The position numbers and the translations under genes were made by a program. DNA of 64,000 bases from Tetmemena sp. SeJ-2015 (lineage: Eukaryota; Ciliophora; Spirotrichea; Sporadotrichida; Oxytrichidae), in the NCBI GenBank assembly GCA_027382625.1, contig JAJKFJ010021312.1:1-64000 (forward strand), in the 5' to 3' direction. The notes beneath the pieces are model-generated. The model had not been told where the DNA came from. It ran no database searches and was given only the letters and a program-made list of their open reading frames with translations. This document shows positions 55,405 through 64,000 of this stretch, piece by piece. Numbering within the stretch: the first letter of the stretch is position 1; every line of letters begins with the position of its first letter.

Positions 55405-57667
55405 ATGAAAGCTACGCTTTTGTTTCTGCTTTTCGCTTTGCCAATAGTGCAGGTTATTCCAGCAACTGCCTCACTACCTTCAAATCTAGCTAAAGCTTTT
55501 GTCCCCTGAATACAACAATGGGTTACAGTTGCCCAAGTAAATAAAAAAATTGTCTTAATCTTCTACTATCTCTTTTATTTTTAAACCAAGTGATAGCTCT
55601 TAGGATGACGAGATGTGCACAACTTTAAGAAAGTAATTCTACCAGACCAGTTTGCTTGGCAACTAATATTCTTGCTCAGGGAGCTCAGCTAGCAGCTATG
55701 CAAATTATTCCTACTGCCTGGGCACCTACCAAACCCTCAGCAAATGCGGAGGAGTGCTCGAACTGACTCCTGCGAATTACTCCTCTTCCAATGTTAGCAA
55801 AAGTGTTTCTATAAACGCAGGCGCAGTTAAATTTGGAGATGGAGCTGTGTGCATGTGGTGGATTCGAGGCAGCTAGCGAGATGCAACCACAGGAGTCAGT
55901 CTTACCATCAGCACCATCTCGCAAATGGAGGTGCACATACTCAGTGGTTATGCAATTGACTCAGCTATAAACTAATTCGTAAAAGTCAAAACAACCGGCA
56001 CATATAATGTCAATTATTCTAACAACACTTACATAAACTTTGAAATAGTTCAGAGTAAAATAAATATAAGTTGTTTCTTGTCTTTACTGGTTGTCCCCAT
56101 TGAAAATTAGAACAGTGGTTCTTTGAAGCTTTCCTATTCCCTGAAGCCAAATATTTTCAACCTGACTTTGCCCGAGCAGAGTTACTATGCTCAAGTTTAG
56201 GCTTTGAACAGCTCAGGGAATTCAAGCGCTGAGGTAGTTCTGATAGCTTGTATATTTGGGATACTGATATTTCTGGTCCTAGCTGGCATTTTTGCTTACT
56301 TACTGGTGATAAGAATCCTCAAAGAAAGACAGGCACTCAAAGACAAAGTGACATAGGAGAGAAACAAAATTCAAAACAAGAATGGCGTTTCATTATCTCT
56401 ACTTGTTTAAAATTTTAAGAAGTTAAGAGAACAAGAGAAGGCTAAATTAATTGACAATGAGAGAGAGAAAAGATACTAGGAGGAGCAGCAGCCGCAGTCT
56501 GATGAGAAAGCGAAGCCTTTCAGAATAAAGCTCAGTAGCACCTCAAGCAAGGTCCCTAACTCTAAAGATGAATCCACTTTGGAACAATCAAGCTTAGAAT
56601 TTAATGAACTTGTTGCATATTCCAAAAATTAAGAACAATCATCGCAGCCTGAGTAGAATTAACAGTACCAGCAAATGTTTGAACAATTTTAAATGCAGTT
56701 CCAGTAATAGCAGCAACAAATATAGCAGTAGAGAAGACTGATAGAGCTTCTTTAAAATAGTCAGAGTCCTTCAGTTGCTGGATTGAATCAACAGCATGAT
56801 TAGAATTGGCCATAAATTAATTTAGAATATCTTTTCTGGCCTAATTAGGTTAATCAGGAAGGGATGATGAAGGAGCCCTATGTTCAATCTCTTTACAATC
56901 AGCAAGCCTCCACCCAAGGAGAATAGCTTGAGAAAAAGACTACAGGGAGGCGAAAATATGGACAAGGAGGCACAAGGCGGCTGAAGAAAGCTGGGTAAAG
57001 GCAATCCTAGCAGTAGTAAGCGATTCCTGAAGAAGAGGAAACTGAGCAAGCTCCTCATCCTAATAGATAAATCGAGAAAGTAGTTTAAGAAGCACGAGAT
57101 TATGATTCAGACAGAGCCAATTTAATTAACTCACAAAACAGCCATAGTATGTCTATGAGTAAGAGCCAACTAAGCAGTGGTCATAATCCACACATGATAT
57201 AAGTTGGTCCAAGTCAGAGTCAACTAAATTAGACTTCGAGTCATACATATTTCTAATAGCAATAGAAAAAGAATTAGAGTCTTAAGCTTCCTAGAGATTA
57301 AGTAAAAATGTATAGACACATTTTTAAGTTTACCATATTTAAAGTGAACTTATTAAACGTATCCTCTGAATGGAATAAGCATCTCAAGTAAAATACTTCC
57401 ATTCTTGTGTTTAATGTAAAATAAATACGAATATAGCTATTCCCAGCCACCATCAGAGTATAATAGAGCACCACGATAAACTCAATTGGTGACATTTCAA
57501 ACTTAGCTAATATAAAAATCCTAAGCCCTAAATTTTCATTACAATTATTTCTTTCTTCAAAAATCATTATGAATCCTTCTTCTTCTTCATCTCCAGTTCT
57601 AAGTAATTTCAATAATTATCTTTATAATTATAAAAGAGTAAAGCTTTCGCTTGGTAAGTTATCATGA
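55405..57667 (+). CDS. Single-pass membrane protein with Cys-rich ectodomain and long Gln-rich tail
   Basis: ATG at 55405 opens a clear signal peptide (MKATLLFLLFALPIVQV). After a 1-nt slip the ectodomain has spaced cysteines (SFCPLNTTMGYSCPSD, DDEMCTTLRK, YSYCLGTYQTLSKCGG) and N-glycosylation-type sites. Near 56240 a TM helix reads VVLIACIFGILIFLVLAGIF, then LLVIRILKER. The cytosolic tail of several hundred residues is basic, then rich in Gln runs written as TAG/TAA/CAG (around 56640-56750), with LEKKTTGRRKYGQGG. The last in-frame TGA is at 57665-57667, though the true end may be earlier (RD near 57300) if an IES or intron is present. I do not recognise the family. It has the same layout as the split gene at 48705-54475 and is head to head with it. 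Confidence 0.65.
55539..55591. other. IES, 53 bp, pointer CCAAGT
   Basis: CCAAGT occurs at 55533-55538 and 55586-55591. Deletion gives TTMGYSCPSDSSQDDEMC in one frame, restoring two spaced cysteines. Confidence 0.8.
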
Positions 57668-57721
57668 TTGAGTTATAAATGGCTAAAAGTTTCTGTTTAG
57701 AGTATTCTCAGAACATAAGAT

Positions 57722-58789
57722 ATGGAGTTCGACGACCCTAAAAAATTAATTTCCTGCTTCTGCTGCCTCGCTGCAGTTGTTAAATCACTATTTAAATGGA
57801 AGTAACTATAAATTATTTTATGAGTGGTAACAATCGGAGTAGTGGCCTTCTTCTCTTACTCGTCACTCGATGTGAACGAGTATGGACTGGACTACAGTTA
57901 TCTCACCAAGACCATTGATCGCAGCTACTACGGCTCAGGTTATCACATGCTCGGTTTCGGTCACTCCTTCATTCGCTACCCCAGCACCGTCCTCAACATG
58001 GAGTTCTCCAACGAGGATAACGCTGACCGCCCTCCCATCCAGTCCAGGACTGAAGATGGCCTCCTCATCCAATTCAGAGCTTCTTTCTAATACACCGAAT
58101 CAAAAAGTCATACTCGCTTATGTTGATATACAAGTTGATGCCAGATAGACTGTACGACTTGTACATGAAGTTTGGTGAGGACTATAGAGCGCCCTGCATG
58201 AAGTACGCAATTGAGACCTTGAACGACGCAGCCACTAAGTACGACGCAAACGAGTTCTTCAACTCTTCTCAGTTGATCACCACCCGCATGATGGACGACC
58301 TCAACAAGACTCTAGATACCAACTGCTACTCCTCCATCCAGTTCTTCCAACTCTAGAACATCGACATCCCAGACAAGTATCAGGATGCTATTCAGCAAAC
58401 TCTCATGCAGGACTCTGAAATATCCAGAACTGAAAACTAGCGCAAGTAACTGCAGGTTGATCTCCAAGCTATGCAGAATTCAGCTGTCATCTCCAAGGAG
58501 AAGACTTTGAACTTAATAAAACCTTAGAATTTGAAAGGAAAAGATGTCACTTAGATATCCTTATCTTAATTTGAACGATGCTCAGGCTAAGGCAAACGCA
58601 CAATGGACAGCTAATGAGGCAGAGATGCAGAGCTTCTATCAGGTTGTTGCACAACAGTCAGAATCATATGCAGTGCTCAAGAACACTCTAGGCATGAACA
58701 ACGATCAGTTCATTAAGTTCATCAAGTCCTAGACTATCAACGAGTACAACCAGGGCAACATGATTATCAGCATTCCTTCAAGGCTTTGA
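57722..58789 (+). CDS. SPFH/band-7 (prohibitin-homology) domain membrane protein
   Basis: ATG at 57722, TGA at 58787-58789. It has a short N-terminal cytosolic part, then a hydrophobic segment completed across the first IES (LAAVVTIGVVAFFSYSSLDV). The SPFH domain follows: NEYGLDYSYLTKTIDRSYYG, FGHSFIRYPSTVLNMEFSNE, IQSRTEDGLLIQFRASFQY, LYDLYMKFGEDYRAP, then helical ALN-type coiled coil (DLQAMQNSAVISKEKT, DAQAKANAQWTANEAEMQ). Such proteins scaffold membrane microdomains; this divergent, single-TM form is common in ciliates and its precise site is unknown. Three IESs are resolved cleanly. Codon use is GC-richer than neighbours, as for a highly expressed gene. Confidence 0.85.
57781..57828. other. 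IES, 48 bp, pointer GT
   Basis: GT occurs at 57779-57780 and 57827-57828. Deletion gives CLAAVVTIGVVAFFSYSS, completing the TM helix and removing a TGA. Confidence 0.75.
58095..58132. other. IES, 38 bp, pointer ATACA
   Basis: ATACA occurs at 58090-58094 and 58128-58132. Deletion gives FRASFQYKLMPDRLYDLYMK, the conserved SPFH sequence. Confidence 0.88.
58513..58576. other. IES, 64 bp, pointer TTTGAAC
   Basis: TTTGAAC occurs at 58506-58512 and 58570-58576. Deletion gives SKEKTLNDAQAKANAQW in frame. Confidence 0.88.
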
Positions 58790-58942
58790 TGATAGCAGTT
58801 AAGCGCGCTCTCTGTAATAAAGTTAATTTTGCGAACATTGCTTCTAAAAGTTAAGTTAAATTCTCTAAGTTTATTTGCAGCTACTTAAGGTTCATGGGAT
58901 GAGCGAATCTTAGAAATAGATATGAAACGATTTTGCTCTCCT

Positions 58943-60035
58943 TCAAATCGAAATCATCTGATCTCCTAATGATTTAATCTGGTAATCATCAGAATTGAAT
59001 TGGCAAATATATCCTTGATTAGCCTAAATTTAAGTTAGATAGATGATAGTTCCTAAGTTATATAGTGAAGCATCTTTTGCTCTCACTTTCTCATTAGAGT
59101 AGACCTGCATATCTGTCATTCGATTGAGTGTATGCGATTTTACAAGAGGGGCATGATGGTCCATTGCTAGGTCCACAGTAGCCGTCGCAAAAGGCAACAC
59201 CTTTGAGGATTTTTCTTCCGCAGTAGAAAGCTGCTGTTGTTCCTTTTCGGCATGCAACTCCATCCTTATTCACTAAGTATCCTTTTGGCAGAAGCCTAAC
59301 TTAGATGTCAAGTTTAAATTCAAGTTAATTTTGCAATGAAAGAATTAAAGTTTCATACATGGGGCGCAGTTGCATCCGTTGTCAGGCCCACAATACCCAT
59401 TACAGCATATGCAGTTGGTGCCTAACACTCCTCCGCAGTAATACTTTCCTGACTCTCCTAGTCTAGACTACCTGCCCGCATCATTTCTCATGGTTCCCAC
59501 TCTATCGAAGTTCATTGCCACCTGCCCTATTTGCTACATTTAATTCTGTCCAACTTCCTAAGCTCCCTTAGTTTTTCTCTCCTCCTCTGCCTCACCTTTA
59601 GACTGAATGTCAAACATCTCCAAAATCTTCCCTTGATTAAATTACATCAGACATCAATACTCATTAATTTTGATGTTCCTTAGTGATGTGTTCTACAAAT
59701 TCTTCAAGCTTCCCTTCGAATTTGCACTCCTCGACCCCTCCGCATTAGTAAGTTCTATTTTTGCATTTCTTGAGATGGATTTCCAAATTTCCTATGGTAC
59801 TTTTCTCTCCGCACTTATTGGGGCATTCGCAAGGCATGGAGCCGATCATCCTGCGAGCTAGAATATTTGGCTTGTATTTGAACTGGACCTTCCTGCAGGA
59901 TGGACAGTCTCTACTCTTTAGACTCTTGATGCAAGCATCACACATGATGTTGTTGCAACTTTCGCACTCCATTGCGTCTTTAGCAAATTCCAGACATATC
60001 ACACAGGTCAGAAAATCATGAGTTTAGTCAGCCAT
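58943..60035 (-). CDS. RING/TRAF zinc-finger protein with C-terminal CGP-type Cys repeats
   Basis: Minus strand, ATG at 60035, TGA at 58945-58943. The RING domain lies at once after the start: LTCVICLEFAKDAMECESC, MCDACIKSL, CPSCRKV. A TRAF-type zinc finger follows: CPNKCGEKSTIGNLEIHLKKC, QCGGVEECKFEGKLEEFVEH. After a coiled-coil spacer (QSKGEAEEERKTKGAQ) come two Cys repeats: YYCGGVLGTNCICCNGYCGP..NGCNCAPC and FYCGRKILKGVAFCDGYCGP..NGPSC. It is a likely E3 ubiquitin ligase with binding modules. Two more RING/TRAF genes follow at 60259 and 61688. One IES is resolved; another probably separates the two Cys repeats near 59300. Confidence 0.8.
59639..59669. other. IES, 31 bp, pointer ATT
   Basis: ATT occurs at 59636-59638 and 59667-59669. 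On the minus strand, deletion gives ITKEHQNQGKILEMFDIQSK and removes two TGAs. Confidence 0.75.
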
Positions 60036-60258
60036 TATGATTCCTTTTTCTAGTTTAAATAATTATCAAAAACATTAATCAAATCAAGAATTTAAGTCCA
60101 TAATAAAAAATTCTGAGATAAATGATTACAAATTAATTATTCTTAAGGAAGGAATAATTTCAGACCTGCAGATATCAATTACAGATTGCAAATATAAATT
60201 ATCATTACTCGCTTTCGTTTGATAAATTATTTTATTAAAGTGGTTTATCTGGTATTGG

Positions 60259-61068
60259 TCACATGGCCTTATGGTCTTTTAATATATTTAGACATAGCAT
60301 TCTATTTGATGTATTTTGATTTCGATTTGTAACATTAACTCTAAAAATTTGAGGACTAGTGTCTTATCTTCTACTAGATCTAGATCTTTGGATTGCATTT
60401 TCTGCTCTATCTTAAGCCCTTTAATATCTCAAAGAATGCTGGTTACTTGTTGATGGAGAAGATGAAGTGGAAGAAAAAGATGTCCCTGCCCAGTTGTTTA
60501 AAGATAGTGTGCTTAATTTATTTTATTGATCCTTATCCCGATTAGGTTTAAGTTTCTGACTGAAGATGAGTATCTTGTCTTAAAAAAAATCTAAATACAT
60601 GATAATGAAGTCTTCATGATCATCCTTCAGGTGCTTCCAGAAATCATCTTTTATCCCTGTGAAGATACATCTAGTGGATAGATTGCAGCTATATATTTTT
60701 TTAGGACATGTCTGCAAATGTGTCTCCATCTAATTCCTCGTAACTTCAATAAAATTTATGGTTTTTAAATTAGACTTTCAGAGCGCACTTGAATTCGCAC
60801 TCAACAGGTCTCTCTTAAATTAGCTTCTTTACGAATTTGTTTATCACAAAAGCCGCTGTCTTTTATCTACAGTGAGGACATCCATCGTCTTTCTTTAGCT
60901 ATATGTTGCATTTGAAAAAAATAAATTAAATAACTTAATAAAAATATTAATGAAACAGATGAAGTATTCACAAGCTGAGCAATTCAAGGGAGTTTCAGGA
61001 ATTTAGAAGCAAATGCTGCATACCAATTTTTCATCGTAATAAGAGGATGGATTGTCTTAAGCACTCAT
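60259..61068 (-). CDS. RING/TRAF zinc-finger protein (second copy)
   Basis: Minus strand, ATG 61068 to TGA 60261-60259. The divergent RING is LVCSICFQIPETPLNCSACE, YFICF joined across an IES to KCNIQLKKDDGCPHCRQKTA. TRAF-like pairs follow (PVECEFKCALKV; LQTCPKKIYSCN, CIFTGIKDDFWKHLKDDH). A basic Arg/Ser tail closes it (RSRSSRRQDTS). Frame changes near 60730 suggest one more IES or a slip in the middle of the TRAF region. Probable E3 ligase; substrate unknown. Confidence 0.7.
60918..60955. other. IES, 38 bp, pointer GAAA
   Basis: GAAA occurs at 60914-60917 and 60952-60955. On the minus strand, deletion gives CEYFICFKCNIQLKKDDGCPH, completing the RING. Confidence 0.85.
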
Positions 61069-61074
61069 TATAAG

Positions 61075-61687
61075 GATTTTGATTTTCTGAACAGGTATTC
61101 TTTGAGATATAAATCTGAGTTTTGTTTTTAAATTTAAAAGTTCTCTTATTTATTCAATAAGATAATTCTCAAAGAATATTTTCTTGATAGAAATTTTAAG
61201 ATTTTAGTCTTCATTATAAATAAAGTAAAGATAGTTTTAATTCTAAAAGGATTTTATAGTTCTTAAATTAATATATTTTTTTAAAACTAAAAATTATGTC
61301 TTTTTTTCATAGGGAATATTTTTAAAAGGCTTTAACTTTCTAATTTAAAAGCATAAAAATATACATAGATTTGATTTTTTGTTGCATTATTCACCTAAAC
61401 TATTAAAAATAATTCAAGAACCAATATTAAAAACTTAAACTTTAGAAATATTCTGTCAATTTGTTTGCAGATTCTTTTTTTAAATGTGAAAAAAAATGTT
61501 GTTTCAGCAAAATGTTCCATATTCTAGACATATCTTTTCATTAAAATAAAATAAGTCGCTTAAGTTTTATATTGAAATTAAGATCTTCCATAGATATCTA
61601 TTTGATATACTTCAATGAAAATATTATTATGAGCTTTATTTTCTTGGATTCGTAAAAAAAATGTAGTAAAAGTTAAATTAATTTAGA
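61075..61687. other. Divergent AT-rich intergenic region
   Basis: Spacer between two RING/TRAF genes transcribed away from each other. It has long A and T tracts. No gene seen. Confidence 0.55.
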
Positions 61688-62603
61688 ATGAATACTGGAA
61701 AGCTGAAAAACCTTGTGACTTGCGCAATCTGCTACGATATAGCTTTTAATCCCTTCGATTGTCAGACTTGTTCATGTTTGGTCTGCTTTAAATTAACTTT
61801 TTTTTTTATCTAATTAAAAAATCCTATTTGCGCCTAATGTGAAAAGAATTTGCACACAAAAGAGTGTCCTCAGTGCAGAGAATTCAGATCCCTAAAAAAG
61901 AACAAATTTGCGCAAAGAGTGATTGATAATATGGATTGCGAATGCCCCAACAAATGCTCTGAGAAACTATCTTCATTTTCTTAATTTAAAGGTTAAAGAT
62001 TCAAAAGTTTAATATAGCAATAACTCACGCAGAGGTAGAGGATCACCTAGAGAAATGCGAAATGAAAGTTTATCACTGCTAAGTAGATATTTTTTGCAAA
62101 TTCGAAGGCAAAAAGACGGATTTTCTGATGCACATTAACACTGATCTTTATATTTTAATGATAAAATATATTGATCATGTTCAAGAACTGCTTGCTTTTG
62201 GAGAAAATAGGCAGCCTAAAAAAATTGCTGACTTCTCTAGCAACTTAAATATCCCTTTATGGAAATAAGCTAAATACTTAGATGCATTGCCCATTTTTAA
62301 AGATATCGAAAGATTCAGAGAAAATGAATAAGCTCTTGGCTTTAATTCATTTGTTGAAGGCATTTTGTTGTATTATATAAAACTAAGTGTTTAAATTTTT
62401 ATAAAGGCCCTCTATTATATGAGGAATAGAAGAAAGAATTAGTAACGAGCTTTTTACCTGAATCTTTTCTAAATGAGATTAGCTATGGAGACATTTTCTT
62501 AGATTAATTTAAATTATTACCTCAATTTTCTCGAGAATTGATATCTTTGATTCTCTGTGTCCAGTTGGCTTTGCAGAAATAAGTGGCACTCTTGATAAAA
62601 TGA
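61688..62603 (+). CDS. RING/TRAF zinc-finger protein (third copy)
   Basis: ATG at 61688, TGA at 62601-62603. RING: LVTCAICYDIAFNPFDCQTC, CLVCFKLKNPICAQCEKN, KECPQCREFRS. TRAF-type finger: CPNKCSEKL, AITHAEVEDHLEKCEMKVYH, CKFEGKKTDFLMH. The rest is helical (DHVQELLAFGENRQ, FKDIERFRENEQAL, VEGPLLYEEQKKELVTSF). Three IESs and one 26-nt intron are resolved, all restoring family-like sequence. It shares the order RING-TRAF with the two minus-strand genes just upstream. Likely E3 ligase. Confidence 0.82.
61797..61817. other. IES, 21 bp, pointer AATTAA
   Basis: AATTAA occurs at 61791-61796 and 61812-61817. Deletion gives CLVCFKLKNPICAQCEKN, rebuilding the RING. Confidence 0.82.
61992..62017 (+). 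other. Intron, 26 nt
   Basis: GTTAAAG to ATATAG. Splicing gives SSFSQFKAITHAEVEDHLE in one frame. Confidence 0.7.
62147..62176. other. IES, 30 bp, pointer TGATC
   Basis: TGATC occurs at 62142-62146 and 62172-62176. Deletion gives FLMHINTDHVQELLAFG. The frame is unchanged. Confidence 0.75.
62362..62408. other. IES, 47 bp, pointer AAGGC
   Basis: AAGGC occurs at 62357-62361 and 62404-62408. Deletion gives GFNSFVEGPLLYEEQKKEL and corrects the frame. Confidence 0.85.
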
Positions 62604-62609
62604 ATATTA

Positions 62610-63235
62610 TTGAAGACGAAATCGTCAAAAATATTTGAAGAATCGTTTAATGAAATCGTAATTATAATAAATCATTAAAAATCATTCACTCTTTTTTACC
62701 TATATATTATTTATAAAAGCTTCAAAGTTAAAGTTTCTGAGTTTCCTCCTACTTTGATTGATGCAATTTAATTTCTATCTTGCTTTTATATCAAATTTTA
62801 TTATCACAACTAATAATTAAGATCTTTCAAAATGATATTTTAGTCATAATAACCCTATTCCTAGCTAACCAACTTGAAATCCTCAACTTTCTTTCCTGAT
62901 GAACTTAGATATAAATTTGGATAGAATAATTGTTGCTTTTAAATAATGAGAACTGCGCTCTTAATACGTTTATCGATCAATATTGAATAATTTAGCATTA
63001 GGTTATTTATTTCCGATCAATATTTTACATTTTGCATTAAAAATCCTCCGAATCTATTATCATAATTACAAGACATGAGCCCAATTCAAATAAATATTAT
63101 TTTATGAAATTTAAATTGAAGGAATGAATTAGAAACTATTAAAAATTGTTATTAAAAATTGAATTGATCTTCTAAAATAAGCCCAATCTAATTTAACTTA
63201 GAGTATTACTAAATAACAAGCAGAAAATTATATTC
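62610..63235. other. AT-rich intergenic region
   Basis: No frame with family motifs, no repeat. It may hold IESs or promoters of a gene continuing beyond the window. Confidence 0.5.
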
Positions 63236-63238
63236 TAG

Positions 63239-63421
63239 ATGAGAGTCCACTTTGAAGAAAAATATGAAGTGCTTTCATTTTTCAATGAAGATATAGAGGA
63301 ATTGAAAATATATTCCAAGGATGATGAGCTAATGTCATTCTCATTTATAAGTATTCCTTCGCATCTACTTACTTTGTTGGTTTATAAGGAAAAAAGTAGT
63401 TCTAAGAAATGGTATGAGTGA
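63239..63421 (+). CDS. Short ORF, possible gene fragment of unknown function
   Basis: A 60-codon frame, MRVHFEEKYEVLSFFNEDIE to EKSSSKKWYE, ends in TGA at 63419-63421. It has a less AT-rich, protein-like composition than its surroundings, so it may be one MDS of a larger gene. No family recognised. Confidence 0.3.
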   Translation: MRVHFEEKYEVLSFFNEDIEELKIYSKDDELMSFSFISIPSHLLTLLVYKEKSSSKKWYE

Positions 63422-63429
63422 TGAAAGTA

Positions 63430-64000
63430 TTCAATAAGTCTATGAACAAACCCTGTGAAGCTTCAAGCAAACCACATGATAAAATTTACTTAATTATAAA
63501 GCTATTTTATTAGGTATTTTACTAGAAATATACAATCCAAAATCACAATGCGAGGAAAGGCTAAGTAATCCAAGGTAATCTTTTTAAATATATTTCTAAT
63601 ATATTGTTATTATTTTACAATAAATTATTTTCAGATTTATTTAAAGAATTTAAACCTTGCGAAAAAAATTTAATTTGAATTTACATACAAAACCAAATTC
63701 CTATTTTTAATTTTTGACAATTAGAAAAATTCAAATTAGAACATTTCAAATTTTGGAAAATTTAATCTGTAAAAAAAACTTTTTGCCTTTTATTTTAAAT
63801 GGATTACAAAAAATATCATGAATGATGCTACTATTTATTTTATCTAAATATAATTGATAAAAGTAACTTAAAATAATTTTAAATTAAATTAGAAAGTTAA
63901 GATCTTGGACCCGTGACTTGGCTCCACAGTCACCTTTGAGTAAGGAGATCAGCCGGCCATTACTAAATGCCCCTACTAAGTTTCGTTTATCCCCCCCTGG
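63430..64000. other. Window end, mostly non-coding
   Basis: A possible gene start, MRGKAKQSK, lies at 63549 followed by a GT. The last 100 bp are clearly GC-richer than the rest. Neither can be identified. Confidence 0.3.

Noticed and set aside
57298..57612. Minus-strand ORF of 104 codons
   Set aside because: Overlaps a plus-strand frame that stays open with Gln codons; neither shows a family and the stretch may be non-coding.
1..64000. CRISPR arrays, bacterial operons, ribosome binding sites, rRNA or tRNA genes
   Set aside because: No repeat-spacer array, no operon-like gene packing and no recognisable rRNA or tRNA sequence. Introns and reassigned stop codons show a ciliate nuclear genome.

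Overview
The window looks like germline (micronuclear) DNA of a spirotrich ciliate, most likely a hypotrich/stichotrich in the Oxytricha-Stylonychia group. Three things support this. (1) In conserved proteins TAA and TAG are read as Gln and TGA closes the frames. (2) Conserved genes are interrupted by short AT-rich inserts flanked by 2-10 bp direct repeats. Removing the insert and one repeat copy restores the protein, which is the internal eliminated sequence (IES)/pointer structure of a germline genome. I place 31 of these, 19-188 bp long, alongside ordinary GT-AG introns of 26-77 nt. (3) Two 4-5 kb elements end in C4A4 telomere-like repeats and carry the three TBE gene types: a kinase/zinc-finger ORF, a 22-kDa-type ORF and a DDE transposase.

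Layout: 1-5.3 kb, tandem papain-like cysteine proteases on the minus strand. 6-12.9 kb, a giant ePHD+PHD coiled-coil chromatin protein. 13-14.9 kb, a TFIIB-family factor (minus). 15-16.8 kb, sulfite oxidase. 16.9-18 kb, the first half of a 7TM receptor (minus). 18.3-21.2 kb, a VPS9-domain protein. 21.4-24.7 kb, a membrane protein and a coiled-coil protein. 25.1-26.9 kb, a Cdc20/Cdh1 APC/C activator (minus). 27.3-32.1 kb, a MULE/SWIM transposase-derived protein. 32.4-33.5 kb, mitochondrial ribosomal uL15. 33.7-35.8 kb, an E3 ligase joining RING-IBR-like modules to a MYCBP2-type tail. 36-40.5 kb, minus-strand genes for a 7TM-RGS fragment, an AT-hook protein and a chromodomain protein. 40.7-54.5 kb, two genes that each appear split by a TBE element. 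54.5-55.1 kb, a palindromic MITE-like repeat. 55.4-62.6 kb, a single-pass membrane protein, an SPFH/band-7 protein and three RING/TRAF zinc-finger genes.

The genes do not form one pathway. They are ordinary somatic genes in germline form, plus the mobile elements that must be removed when the somatic nucleus develops. Chromatin readers (PHD, chromodomain, AT-hook), a transposase-derived gene and TBEs lie close together, but no functional link can be shown from sequence.

The sequence contains many 1-nt frame slips. Several blocks (1-1080, about 1390-2105, 3010-3240, 49.9-54.2 kb) look corrupted into homopolymer runs and are probably unpolished assembly. Exact CDS boundaries and single frameshifts should therefore be treated as provisional. 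About nine in-frame TGA codons sit in frames that are otherwise open on both sides; see the findings.
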